Shown here one piece after another: positions 26,522-34,040 of a stretch of 64,000 nt of DNA. Below the pieces are notes generated by a model that saw nothing but the letters and a program-made list of their open reading frames with translations, was not told where the DNA came from and did no database searches. Both the position numbers and the translations under genes were made by a program. Positions within the stretch are counted from its first letter, which is position 1. Each line of letters begins with the position of its first letter. Source of the DNA: JBJMLO01 sp045805265 (GTDB taxonomy: Bacteria; Actinomycetota; UBA4738; JACQTL01); NCBI GenBank assembly GCA_045805265.1, contig JBJMLO010000011.1:372001-436000 (forward strand). Direction: 5' to 3'.

Positions 26522-27226
26522 TCAGCGCGATGTCCTCGTCCCGACCTGGGCCGGCGGCGGTTCCGCGGGCGACGGGGGCTTCGACAGTCCCTTCCAGGCC
26601 GACCAGACGCGCTGCGCGATCGTGATGCTCCCCAGACCGGTGAGGATGACGAGCACCGGCAGCAGGGCGCCCGGCGCCGTCAGCCCGATCATCAGAGCGA
26701 CGTAGCGCTCCAGGCGCTGGAACACCCCCTCGCTGAGCCGCACTCCGAGCGCCTCTCCCTCCGCCCGGAACTGGCTGACCACGAGCGAGATGGACAGCGT
26801 CGACAGCGCCAGGATCGCCGATGCATGGTGGTCCTGGCCGGCCTCCGACCAGAACAGGCAGCCGAACAGGATGCCGTCCGAGACCCGGTCGAGCGTCGAG
26901 TCGAGGAACGCGCCCAGCCGGCTGTCCTCGCCTCGCAGCCGGGCCACCCCGCCGTCGAACACATCGAACAGCCCGGCCGGGATCAGCAGCATCCCGGGGA
27001 GGAACCGCTGCCCGTCGACGAGGAGCCACCCGATGACGACGTTGGTCAGGAGCGACAGGATCGTCAGCTGCCAGGGGCGGACCCGCGCCTTGTACAGCCC
27101 GATCAGCGTGACGCGGTACGGCCACATGAACACCCGCTGGAACAGCGGTCCGATGACGCTCTGGTTCCTGCGTGGCCCCGGCGCGTCGCGGATCCGCGGA
27201 GCCTCGGCCGGGCGCTTGCCGTCCAT
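26522..27226 (-). CDS. CDP-alcohol phosphatidyltransferase
   Basis: A 234-residue integral membrane enzyme. The full signature D-x2-D-G-x2-A-R-x8-G-x3-D-x3-D is present (D-V-F-D-G-G-V-A-R through D-S-T-L-D). It transfers a phosphatidyl group from CDP-diacylglycerol to an alcohol acceptor, as in phosphatidylglycerol- or phosphatidylinositol-phosphate synthases. The order of the N-terminal basic region and helices is like the actinobacterial PgsA family, but the acceptor is not certain. TAGCCT (27235-27240, minus strand) lies 8 bases before the ATG at 27226, so a leaderless start is likely. It converges on the beta-helix gene. Confidence 0.9.
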   Translation of the reverse strand: MDGKRPAEAPRIRDAPGPRRNQSVIGPLFQRVFMWPYRVTLIGLYKARVRPWQLTILSLLTNVVIGWLLVDGQRFLPGMLLIPAGLFDVFDGGVARLRGEDSRLGAFLDSTLDRVSDGILFGCLFWSEAGQDHHASAILALSTLSISLVVSQFRAEGEALGVRLSEGVFQRLERYVALMIGLTAPGALLPVLVILTGLGSITIAQRVWSAWKGLSKPPSPAEPPPAQVGTRTSR

Positions 27227-27271
27227 CGACGCTCAGGCTAGCTCCGCGCGAACCGGAGCGCGACCAGCGGC

Positions 27272-27805
27272 TCAGGCCGGGGGGCGGAAGCCGACGATGC
27301 GATAGCGGAAGCTGCCTCCGGGGGCCTGGTACACGACCTCGTCGTCCTTCGTGGCGCCCAGGAGGGCGGACCCCAGGGGGGACGTGGTCGTGACGGTGCG
27401 GACGCCGTTCGCCCGTTCCTCGGCCGAGTCGGCCAGGAGGTAGTTCTCCTCCTCGGGGTCGTCGTCGTCGAGCGGCAGCACGGTCACGAGCATGCCGGGG
27501 GCCACCGCGTCGGCGTCGACCGGGGCCTCGACGATCTCGGGGTCGCGGAGCATACGCTCCAGCTGGCGGATGCGCGCCTCCATGAGGCCCTGCTCGTTCT
27601 TCGCGGCGTCGTACTCGGCGTTCTCCCGGATGTCGCCGTGTTCCCGGGCGGCCTTCAACCGCTCGGCGATGCGCGTGCGGCCCTCCAGCTTCAGGTCGTC
27701 GAGCTCGTCTTTCAGCCGGTGATAGGCCTCGAGCGTCAGCGTCGCACTCGGCGCCGTCCCCGCCGGGCGCGGCGGACGGGCGGCGAGTTCGTCGGGAAGT
27801 CGCAT
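27272..27805 (-). CDS. greA: Transcription elongation factor GreA
   Basis: Rescues backtracked RNA polymerase by stimulating transcript cleavage. 177 residues with the family layout: a helical coiled-coil hairpin (L-K-A-A-R-E-H-G-D-I-R-E-N-A-E-Y-D-A-A-K) whose tip acidic residues D and E enter the polymerase channel, then the FKBP-like C-terminal domain (S-P-L-G-S-A-L-L-G, F-R-Y-R-I-V-G-F). An N-terminal extension of about 20 residues precedes the usual start of the hairpin. Downstream of the coiled coil an unusually acidic D-D-D-D-P-E-E-E insertion is seen. The ATG at 27805 is preceded by a leaderless -10 box; the gene is divergent from the TetR gene. Confidence 0.93.
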   Translation of the reverse strand: MRLPDELAARPPRPAGTAPSATLTLEAYHRLKDELDDLKLEGRTRIAERLKAAREHGDIRENAEYDAAKNEQGLMEARIRQLERMLRDPEIVEAPVDADAVAPGMLVTVLPLDDDDPEEENYLLADSAEERANGVRTVTTTSPLGSALLGATKDDEVVYQAPGGSFRYRIVGFRPPA

Positions 27806-27812
27806 GGACCGA

Positions 27813-27818
27813 ACTGTA
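27813..27818 (-). promoter_or_regulatory. -10 box of leaderless greA
   Basis: TACAGT on the minus strand, 7 bases before the greA ATG, with no ribosome binding site in between. A weak TTCGGG lies 17 bases further upstream. It fits the window-wide leaderless pattern. Confidence 0.5.
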
Positions 27819-27849
27819 TCAGCGGCCCCACCGGCCCCGAAGGCCCGAT

Positions 27850-27883
27850 TTGACGATGTGACAAGGGTGGTTCTACTGTCACA
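27850..27883 (+). promoter_or_regulatory. TetR gene promoter with overlapping palindromic operator
   Basis: TTGACG (27850-27855), 18 bases, TACTGT (27874-27879), then 10 bases to the ATG at 27890. A perfect inverted repeat TGTGACA (27857-27863)/TGTCACA (27877-27883) spans the promoter; its right arm covers the end of the -10 box. A TetR dimer bound here would block RNA polymerase, so the operon is probably autorepressed. Binding is inferred. Confidence 0.65.
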
Positions 27884-27889
27884 CCGGTC

Positions 27890-28507
27890 ATGGACCTCAC
27901 CGGTGCGGACAGCGACGAACGAGTCGGGACCAGGGGGCGGATCCTCGACGCCGCCTTCGACGCCCTGCGGGACTTCGGGCTGTCCCGCGCCACGGTCGAG
28001 GACGTGGCCCAGCGGGCCCGGCTCTCCCGGCAGACTGTGTACCGGTACTTCCCGTCGAAGGACGCGCTGATCGTCGGGCTGGTGGCGCGGGAGGAGGAGA
28101 CGTTCATCGCCGGCGTCCGGGAGGCGATCGAGGGCCAGGAAGAGCTGAGGCCGGCCATCGCGGACGGCGTGCGGTTCGTGCTCCTGTTCGCCCGCGAGCA
28201 CCCGCTGCTCGACCGGCTGCTGGCGACCGACCCCCACGCGTTCCTGCCGTACCTCACGACCCGGGGGCTGCCCGTGGTCGTCCGCGCGCGGGAAGCCATG
28301 GTCGAGATCTTCCGGCCGCGCGCGCCGCATCTCCCCGAGGACGCCCTGCGGGGCGCGCTCGACGCGGCCACGCGCGCGATCGTCTCCTACGTCATCACAC
28401 CGTCCGAGCGACCCGACGACTCGGTCGCCGCGGACCTGGCGGCGATGCTCATGGCCACGCTCCGCGATCCGGCACACGTCGACAAGCGAAGGAGGTCCCC
28501 CCGATGA
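27890..28507 (+). CDS. TetR-family transcriptional regulator
   Basis: A 205-residue repressor. The N-terminal helix-turn-helix is typical (T-R-G-R-I-L-D-A-A-F-D-A, T-V-E-D-V-A-Q-R-A-R-L-S-R-Q-T-V-Y-R-Y-F-P-S-K-D). The C-terminal ligand-binding domain is variable; the ligand is unknown. Its stop overlaps the start of the diiron enzyme gene as ATGA, so it probably controls that gene and itself. A palindrome over its own promoter supports autoregulation. Confidence 0.93.
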   Translation: MDLTGADSDERVGTRGRILDAAFDALRDFGLSRATVEDVAQRARLSRQTVYRYFPSKDALIVGLVAREEETFIAGVREAIEGQEELRPAIADGVRFVLLFAREHPLLDRLLATDPHAFLPYLTTRGLPVVVRAREAMVEIFRPRAPHLPEDALRGALDAATRAIVSYVITPSERPDDSVAADLAAMLMATLRDPAHVDKRRRSPR

Positions 28508-29637
28508 CCACACGCCACTACGTCGTCCCCGTCGACCAGACCCGGTGGGCCGTCCCGGGGACGAGCGAGACCGTCTTCTCGTTCGACTACGACGACGGGC
28601 GTGACCGCCTGCTCTCCCTGTACGAGAAGGGCAAGGAGAAGCAGTGGAACACGAACACCCGCCTGGACTGGTCGATCGACGTCGACCCCGAGTCACCGGA
28701 GAACTTCCCCGACTTCTACATCCCGATCTACGGCTCGGACACCTGGGAATCGATGGACGAGAAGGGCCACGCCCAGCTGCGCCACCACATGAGCTCGTGG
28801 ATGAACTCGCAGTTCCTGCACGGCGAGCAGGGCGCGCTGGTGTGCACCGCGAAGATCGTGCAGACCGTCCCGGACGTCGACTGCAAGTTCTACGCGGCGA
28901 CCCAGGTCATGGACGAGGCCAGGCACATGGAGACGTACTCACGCTATCTGCGCGAGAAGGTCGAGCTGGCCTACCCGATCAACCCCAACCTGAAGTCGCT
29001 GCTCGACGACATCGTGGCCGACGGCAGGTGGGACATGACCTGCCTGGGGATGCAGATCATGGTCGAGGGGCTGGCGCTGGCCGCGTTCGCCATGGTCCGC
29101 GACTTCTCCGACGAGCCGCTGGCCAAGGCGCTCAACGCGTACGTGATGCAGGACGAGGCCCGGCACGTCGCATTCGGCCGGCTGTCGCTGCGCGACTACT
29201 ACCCGCAGCTCACCCAGGCCGAGCGCGACGAGCGGGAGGAGTTCATCGTCTACGCCTCGTATCTCATGCGCGACCGGTTCCGGGGCGACGAGGTGTGGGA
29301 GCACCTCGGCCTCCCCTACGACGAGTGCATCGAGTACGTCGAGAACTCGGAGATGCTCGGCGAGTTCCGCAAGATGCTGTTCTCACGGATCGTGCCGACC
29401 GTGAAGGACCTCGGGCTGTTCGGCCCCAAGGTCCAGCAGGCGTTCGTGGACATGGACGTGATCACCTACGCCGACACCAACCCTGACGACCTCTCCGCGG
29501 CCGACGAGCAGATCGCGGAGGACATGGAGCAGCGCCGGGAGCCGGCGGGCGGCAACGGGTCCGGAGGGCTCAGCGACGTCGACCCGGACCGCGCGACCGA
29601 GGTCGCCGCGACGATCGAGGCGGGTCGCGAAACGTAG
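28504..29637 (+). CDS. Ferritin-like diiron oxygenase (AurF/RNR R2-like fold)
   Basis: A 377-residue non-haem diiron protein. The ligand pattern is in order: Glu in L-H-G-E-Q-G-A-L, D-E-A-R-H-M-E-T-Y, Glu in I-M-V-E-G-L-A-L, and D-E-A-R-H-V-A-F-G. That gives two E-x-x-x-E/E-x-x-H halves of a ferritin-like four-helix bundle, as in p-aminobenzoate N-oxygenase-like and related actinobacterial oxygenases. The substrate is unknown. The ATG at 28504 has AGGAGG about 7 bases upstream and overlaps the TetR stop. The repressor and enzyme together look like an inducible oxidation unit. The last 60 residues are acidic and low-complexity. Confidence 0.87.
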   Translation: MTTRHYVVPVDQTRWAVPGTSETVFSFDYDDGRDRLLSLYEKGKEKQWNTNTRLDWSIDVDPESPENFPDFYIPIYGSDTWESMDEKGHAQLRHHMSSWMNSQFLHGEQGALVCTAKIVQTVPDVDCKFYAATQVMDEARHMETYSRYLREKVELAYPINPNLKSLLDDIVADGRWDMTCLGMQIMVEGLALAAFAMVRDFSDEPLAKALNAYVMQDEARHVAFGRLSLRDYYPQLTQAERDEREEFIVYASYLMRDRFRGDEVWEHLGLPYDECIEYVENSEMLGEFRKMLFSRIVPTVKDLGLFGPKVQQAFVDMDVITYADTNPDDLSAADEQIAEDMEQRREPAGGNGSGGLSDVDPDRATEVAATIEAGRET

Positions 29638-29675
29638 CCTCGAGCCGCCGGTGCGGTGGAGCGTCCTGCCGGATC

Positions 29676-29762
29676 TCAGTGCAGGCGCCAGGAGGCGCCC
29701 GCAGCGACCGCGAGCGCAGCCAGCGTTGCGAGTGGAATCGCGAAGCGTGCGAGCCTCTTCAT
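29676..29762 (-). CDS. 28-residue hydrophobic peptide
   Basis: A tiny frame, M-K-R-L-A-R-F-A-I-P-L-A then an Ala/Leu-rich helix ending G-A-S-W-R-L-H. A strong GGGAGGGG sits 3-4 bases before the ATG at 29762, which argues for real translation. It looks like a single-span membrane peptide or a bare signal peptide. It is the only gene-like feature in the 294 bases between the diiron gene and the kinase; the remaining 169 bases (29763-29931) hold nothing I can identify. Confidence 0.4.
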   Translation of the reverse strand: MKRLARFAIPLATLAALAVAAGASWRLH

Positions 29763-29931
29763 CGTCCCCTCCCTTCGGCGATATCGGGCGCCAATGCTCC
29801 GAGTGAAAGCGAACCGCAAACCGACTCCCATGGATATCGGCAGACCGGGGGGATTCTTGGATCGGTCATTCGGACTAGCGCCCATCCCCCATCTGGCCGA
29901 TCCCCGGTCCGGGAAGGGGCGTTGACGAGGG

Positions 29932-31443
29932 ATGCACCGGTCGTCCAGCATGCTGGCGAGCACCGTGCAGTCGACCCGACAGCCCAGGACGGAGGAGCAA
30001 CCGCCGGCGCATCCGGAGCCCCCGTCACTCCGGGTGTTCGAGGCCGTGGTCGCCATTCCCGTGCTCGGCGTGGCCGTGTACGGGGCCGCCCGGCATCCCG
30101 ACGCGTTCGTCCACCGCGGGCTGGTGCTGTGGATCGTCCTGGTCGCCGCGGTGGACCTCCTCCCCGTCGCGGCCTGGCGCGGGATCGAGATGCTGCTCGA
30201 CTTCCCCCTGCTGGTGGCGGTCGCGATGCTGTACTCGCCCGAGGCGGCCTGCGCGGCCCTGTTCATCGCCTCGTTCGACACGTGGGAGTTCAAGCGACGG
30301 GTGAGCCTCCTCAGGGCGGGGTTCAACCGGGCGCAGGTGGCGGCGTCCGCCCTGGCGGCGAGCGCCACGTTCCACGCACTGGGGTCGGTGCACGACCGAT
30401 GGCCGATCGTCGCCCTGGCCGGCACGGCGGCGATCGTTGCCGCGTACCTCGTCAACGCCGGGCTCGTCGCGGTGGCCGCCAGCTTCCTGTACCGCGAATC
30501 GATCCCGTCCGTGATCACGCGCCTGCGAATCGGCCGCCCCCTGGAGTTCGTGGTCGGCCACCTCGGGCTCGGGGTCGTCGGCATCGCCGCCGCGGAGCTG
30601 TACGCGGATGTGGGGTTCTGGGGCGTGGCCCTGGTGATCGTCCCGCTGGCGCTGGCCCGGCAATCCTTCTTCCGCTCCCTCGCGCTCGAGGTGGCGCAGC
30701 GGGACCTCTCCGCGGCCTACGCCGCGGAGAGGAGGCGGGTGGAGGAGCTCGAGCGCCTCGACCGGGCGAAGGCTGAAGTGGCCCAGGTGCTGACCCACGA
30801 CTTCCTGCATGCGATCGCGACGCTCCGCACCTACGTGACCGCGCTGAACAGGAAATGGAGCCGCATCGACGATCGGGAGCGGCTCGAGGTGATGGGGTGG
30901 ATCGCGCGCGAGACGGAGCGGTTGAAGGCCCTGGCCGAGCAGTCCGTGTCGATCATGTTCGGGGACGCCGAGGGCCCGATGCTCTCGGTCCGGCCGGAAC
31001 GGGCCGCCGACCTCGTCGAGGAGGCGGCGGACGCCATGAACCGCCTGGACGGGCGCCTGCGCCTGGACGTCGCGCCCGAGGAGGGAGGGCTGTCGGTGCG
31101 GGCCGACCGCGTCCGCGTGCTTCAGGTCTTCCGCAACCTGCTCGGCAATGCGGCGGCATACTCGGAGCCGGGCACTCCCATCGAGCTCGTGGTCCGGGCG
31201 GCGGGGGACGAGGTCCGGTTCGAGGTCCGGGACCACGGAGCCGGCATCGCGGCGGAGCACACCGAGCTGCTGTTCCGCCCCTTCTCCCGCCTCCCCGGCC
31301 TGGCCGAGGCGACCCCCGGCTCGGGCCTCGGCCTGTACATCTCGCGGGCGATCGTCGAGGCGCATCACGGCCGCATCGGCGTCGAGAGCGAGCCGGGCGC
31401 CGGCTCGACGTTCTGGTTCACGCTGCGGCGGGCCGAGACGTGA
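29932..31443 (+). CDS. Membrane histidine kinase
   Basis: A 503-residue sensor kinase. Residues 30-240 form about seven membrane helices with short loops, followed by a coiled coil (about 240-285). The phospho-acceptor is His-289 in L-T-H-D-F-L-H-A, an atypical H-box without the usual E-L-R-T-P. The ATPase domain has N-L-L-G-N-A-A-A-Y-S (N box), D-H-G-A-G-I (G1) and G-S-G-L-G-L-Y-I (G2). The signal is probably sensed within the membrane. Its stop overlaps the start of the response regulator as GTGA, and a haloalkane dehalogenase gene follows. The ATG at 29932 is adopted; an ATG at 29950 is possible. Confidence 0.88.
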   Translation: MHRSSSMLASTVQSTRQPRTEEQPPAHPEPPSLRVFEAVVAIPVLGVAVYGAARHPDAFVHRGLVLWIVLVAAVDLLPVAAWRGIEMLLDFPLLVAVAMLYSPEAACAALFIASFDTWEFKRRVSLLRAGFNRAQVAASALAASATFHALGSVHDRWPIVALAGTAAIVAAYLVNAGLVAVAASFLYRESIPSVITRLRIGRPLEFVVGHLGLGVVGIAAAELYADVGFWGVALVIVPLALARQSFFRSLALEVAQRDLSAAYAAERRRVEELERLDRAKAEVAQVLTHDFLHAIATLRTYVTALNRKWSRIDDRERLEVMGWIARETERLKALAEQSVSIMFGDAEGPMLSVRPERAADLVEEAADAMNRLDGRLRLDVAPEEGGLSVRADRVRVLQVFRNLLGNAAAYSEPGTPIELVVRAAGDEVRFEVRDHGAGIAAEHTELLFRPFSRLPGLAEATPGSGLGLYISRAIVEAHHGRIGVESEPGAGSTFWFTLRRAET

Positions 31444-32159
31444 CCGATCCGATCCGGGTCATGATCGTCGACGACCACCGCCTCTTCTCCCAGGCCCTCG
31501 AGCTGCTGCTGCGCGGGGAGGACGACATCAAGGTCGTCGGGACGGCCGCGACCGGAGAGGAGGCCCTGGACATGGTCCGCGCCGTCCCGGTCGACGTGGC
31601 CCTGGTCGACATCGACCTCCCGGGGATGGACGGCATCGCGGTCACCTCCCGCCTGCGGGAGTCGCACCCGGACGTCCGCGTCGTCGTCATCACCGCCTTC
31701 CAGCAGCCGAACGTCATCGCGCGGGCGGTGAAGGCCGGCGCGAGCGGCTACGTCATGAAGACGGACCTCGCCGACACGCTCGTCGCGGCCATCGGGATGG
31801 CCATGTCGGGAAGCATGGTCCTCCCCGCCGGCCGGCTGGCGCCGTCGCTGTCGTCCCTGGCCCCGTCGGAGGGGCCTGAGGCCGAGGAACGACCTCCACC
31901 GCGGTCGGCCGGCGGGGCCGAGCGGTCCGCGGGCGTGCTGTCCGAGCGGGAAGGCGAGATCCTGCAGGCGCTGGCCAGCGGCTGGACCACGATGGAGGTG
32001 GCCGACGGCCTGGGGATCAGCGCGCACACGGTCCGCACCCACGTGAAGCGCATCCTGGCGAAGCTCGACGCGCGCACGAAGGCGGAGGCGGTCTCGAGGG
32101 CGGTCCGTCTCGGACTGATCTCCACCGCACCGACAGGCGAGCCGTCACCGGAGGACTGA
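31440..32159 (+). CDS. NarL/FixJ-family response regulator
   Basis: A 239-residue regulator. The receiver domain (residues 5-120) has acidic pair D-D-H near residue 12, the phospho-acceptor Asp-57 in V-D-I-D-L-P-G-M-D-G and K-T-D. A 45-residue linker leads to a LuxR-type helix-turn-helix (L-S-E-R-E-G-E-I-L-Q-A-L-A-S-G, G-I-S-A-H-T-V-R-T-H-V-K-R-I-L-A-K-L). It is partner of the kinase, whose stop it overlaps. Only 4 bases separate it from the dehalogenase gene, so that gene is in the same operon. Confidence 0.95.
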   Translation: MTDPIRVMIVDDHRLFSQALELLLRGEDDIKVVGTAATGEEALDMVRAVPVDVALVDIDLPGMDGIAVTSRLRESHPDVRVVVITAFQQPNVIARAVKAGASGYVMKTDLADTLVAAIGMAMSGSMVLPAGRLAPSLSSLAPSEGPEAEERPPPRSAGGAERSAGVLSEREGEILQALASGWTTMEVADGLGISAHTVRTHVKRILAKLDARTKAEAVSRAVRLGLISTAPTGEPSPED

Positions 32160-32163
32160 CGCC

Positions 32164-33054
32164 ATGGACATCTACCGGACACCCGACACGCGGTTCGACG
32201 GCCTGCCCGGGTACGCCTTCGGGCCCCGGTACGTCGAACAGGACGGCCTGCGCATGCACTATGTCGACGAGGGCCCCCGGGACGGCCCACCGGTGCTGCT
32301 GCTGCATGGCGAGCCGACGTGGTCGTTCCTGTACCGGCACATGGTCCCGGTGCTCACCGGGGCGGGCCTGCGGGCCGTGGCCCCCGACTACTTCGGTTTC
32401 GGTCGGAGCGACAAGCCCACCGACCGGGAGTGGTACACGTACGACCGCCACAGCGACTCGGTGGCGGAGTTCGTCGATCAGGTCGCCCTCTCGGGCCTGA
32501 CGGTGGTCGTGCAGGACTGGGGCGGGCCGATCGGAATGCGCCTCGCGGTCGAGCGGCCCGAGGTGGTCGACCGGCTGGTCGTGTTGAACACGGGGATCTT
32601 CAGCGGCCGGCCGCCCTCCGAGGGGTGGCTGCAGTTCCGGGACTTCATGCGCCGCGTCGAGCTCGAGATTCGCCCCGGGCAGCTGGTGAACATCAGCTGC
32701 GGGAACACGCTGCCGGAGGACGTCGTTCGGGGCTACGACGCGCCGCACCCCACGCCGGAGTCCCGGGTCGGCCCGGTGATGTTCCCCGAGCTCGTCCCGA
32801 CCTCGCCGGACCACCCGGCCGCCGCCAGGATGCTGGAGGTCCGCGAGGGCATCAAGCGGTGGGACAAGCCGGCGCTGGTGCTGTTCAGCGACGGCGATCC
32901 GATCTTCTCGAAGGAGGCGGCCGAGAAGATGGCCGACCGGATCCCGGGTGCCGGCCCGGCCGAGTTCGTGCAGGGCGCCGGCCACTTCCTGCAGGAGCAG
33001 AAGGGAACAGAGATCGCCGAGCGGGTGGTCCGGTTCGTCTCCGAGACGACCTGA
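32164..33054 (+). CDS. Haloalkane dehalogenase (HLD-I type)
   Basis: A 296-residue alpha/beta hydrolase that releases halide from haloalkanes by water. The diagnostic elements are H-G-E-P-T-W-S-F-L-Y-R near residue 49, the nucleophile Asp with its halide-binding Trp in V-V-Q-D-W-G-G-P-I-G, the acid in F-S-D-G-D-P-I-F, and the catalytic His in G-A-G-H-F-L-Q-E-Q. The start P-D-T-R-F-D-G-L-P-G-Y resembles mycobacterial homologues. The ATG at 32164 has GGAGG 9 bases before it. It is the third gene of the kinase-regulator operon, so it is probably expressed with the signal system. Confidence 0.88.
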   Translation: MDIYRTPDTRFDGLPGYAFGPRYVEQDGLRMHYVDEGPRDGPPVLLLHGEPTWSFLYRHMVPVLTGAGLRAVAPDYFGFGRSDKPTDREWYTYDRHSDSVAEFVDQVALSGLTVVVQDWGGPIGMRLAVERPEVVDRLVVLNTGIFSGRPPSEGWLQFRDFMRRVELEIRPGQLVNISCGNTLPEDVVRGYDAPHPTPESRVGPVMFPELVPTSPDHPAAARMLEVREGIKRWDKPALVLFSDGDPIFSKEAAEKMADRIPGAGPAEFVQGAGHFLQEQKGTEIAERVVRFVSETT

Positions 33055-33063
33055 GCGGCCCCG

Positions 33064-33945
33064 TCAGTCCTCGAGCGAGATCACGTAGCCGACCAACAGC
33101 AGCGCGTTGGCCAGGAACAGCCACACGGCGAACAGGACCAGCAACGCCATTCCCATCGTCCCGAAGTGCTGTCGCTCGGACCCACCCGAAGCGCCCACGA
33201 ACAGCGTCATCCCCAGCGACACCACCGAGATCGTCGCGGCGCTGAACAGCGTGCCCTTGAGGATGGAGCTCGGCGGCATCCGCTCCGGCGGGAAGATCCG
33301 GTAGATCAGGAACACCCCGATCGCCGCCGCCACGAATCCGGTCACCAGGGCCAGTACCACACTGAGCGCAAACGCGATTCCTGAGTCGCCCAGAATCTGC
33401 GTGCCGACGAACGAACCGGCCAGGCTCCCCACCACGAACAGCGGCAGCAGCACCAGGATGGCCAGGCCGCGCCCCCGCAGGCCCTTTGCCTCCCGGGGGT
33501 TCCGCGAGGAGAGGCGGTCGAACGCCCGCCGGAGCCCGGCCCCATACGACGATGCCGGCCACAGCGCGGTGAGCACCGCGGTGACCCCGATGGAGGTCCC
33601 GGCGTCGGCGACCGCCCTGACGAACGAGCCCAGCTGCACGCCGCCATGGGTGGTCTGCTGCATCTCCGTGGCCAGCTGGTGGATGCGGCTGTCGCCGAGG
33701 ATGAGGCTCGCCACCCACGCCGCCACCACCGCGAGCGGCGCCGCCGACACCAGCGCGTAGAAGGAGAGCCCCGAGGCGTACAGGAGGATGTCCGGGCCCC
33801 GGACCTTGTCGGCGACGTCCCGGGGCAGTCGCGGGAGGCGGTCGATCAGGCGATCGGCCCAGCGCTGTTCGCGCCTGGCGGCGCGGGCGGCCGCCTTCCT
33901 CGGGCGCGCGGAGGAGGGGGAGCGGGAACGGGTCCGGGTGGCCAC
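33064..33945 (-). CDS. YihY/BrkB-family membrane protein (copy 3)
   Basis: A 293-residue member with six predicted helices and a basic N-terminus (R-K-A-A-A-R-A-A-R-R). Its family marks are L-Y-A-S-G-L-S-F-Y-A-L-V-S-A-A-P-L, T-A-L-W-P-A-S-S-Y-G-A-G-L-R-R-A-F, Y-R-I-F-P-P-E and a final helix around F-L-A-N-A-L-L-L-V-G. It is shorter than copies 1 and 2 because it lacks the charged C-terminal tail. The GTG start at 33945 has no clear ribosome binding site. It converges on the dehalogenase gene with 9 bases between. Confidence 0.85.
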   Translation of the reverse strand: MATRTRSRSPSSARPRKAAARAARREQRWADRLIDRLPRLPRDVADKVRGPDILLYASGLSFYALVSAAPLAVVAAWVASLILGDSRIHQLATEMQQTTHGGVQLGSFVRAVADAGTSIGVTAVLTALWPASSYGAGLRRAFDRLSSRNPREAKGLRGRGLAILVLLPLFVVGSLAGSFVGTQILGDSGIAFALSVVLALVTGFVAAAIGVFLIYRIFPPERMPPSSILKGTLFSAATISVVSLGMTLFVGASGGSERQHFGTMGMALLVLFAVWLFLANALLLVGYVISLED

Positions 33946-34040
33946 GACGAGGTGTATTCCCAGGAAACCCCGGCGTCACCCGGGCCGGGCCGCCCTCGGC
34001 TTCCGTCGCCCGGCGCCCACCCCGTATGCTCCGGGCATCC

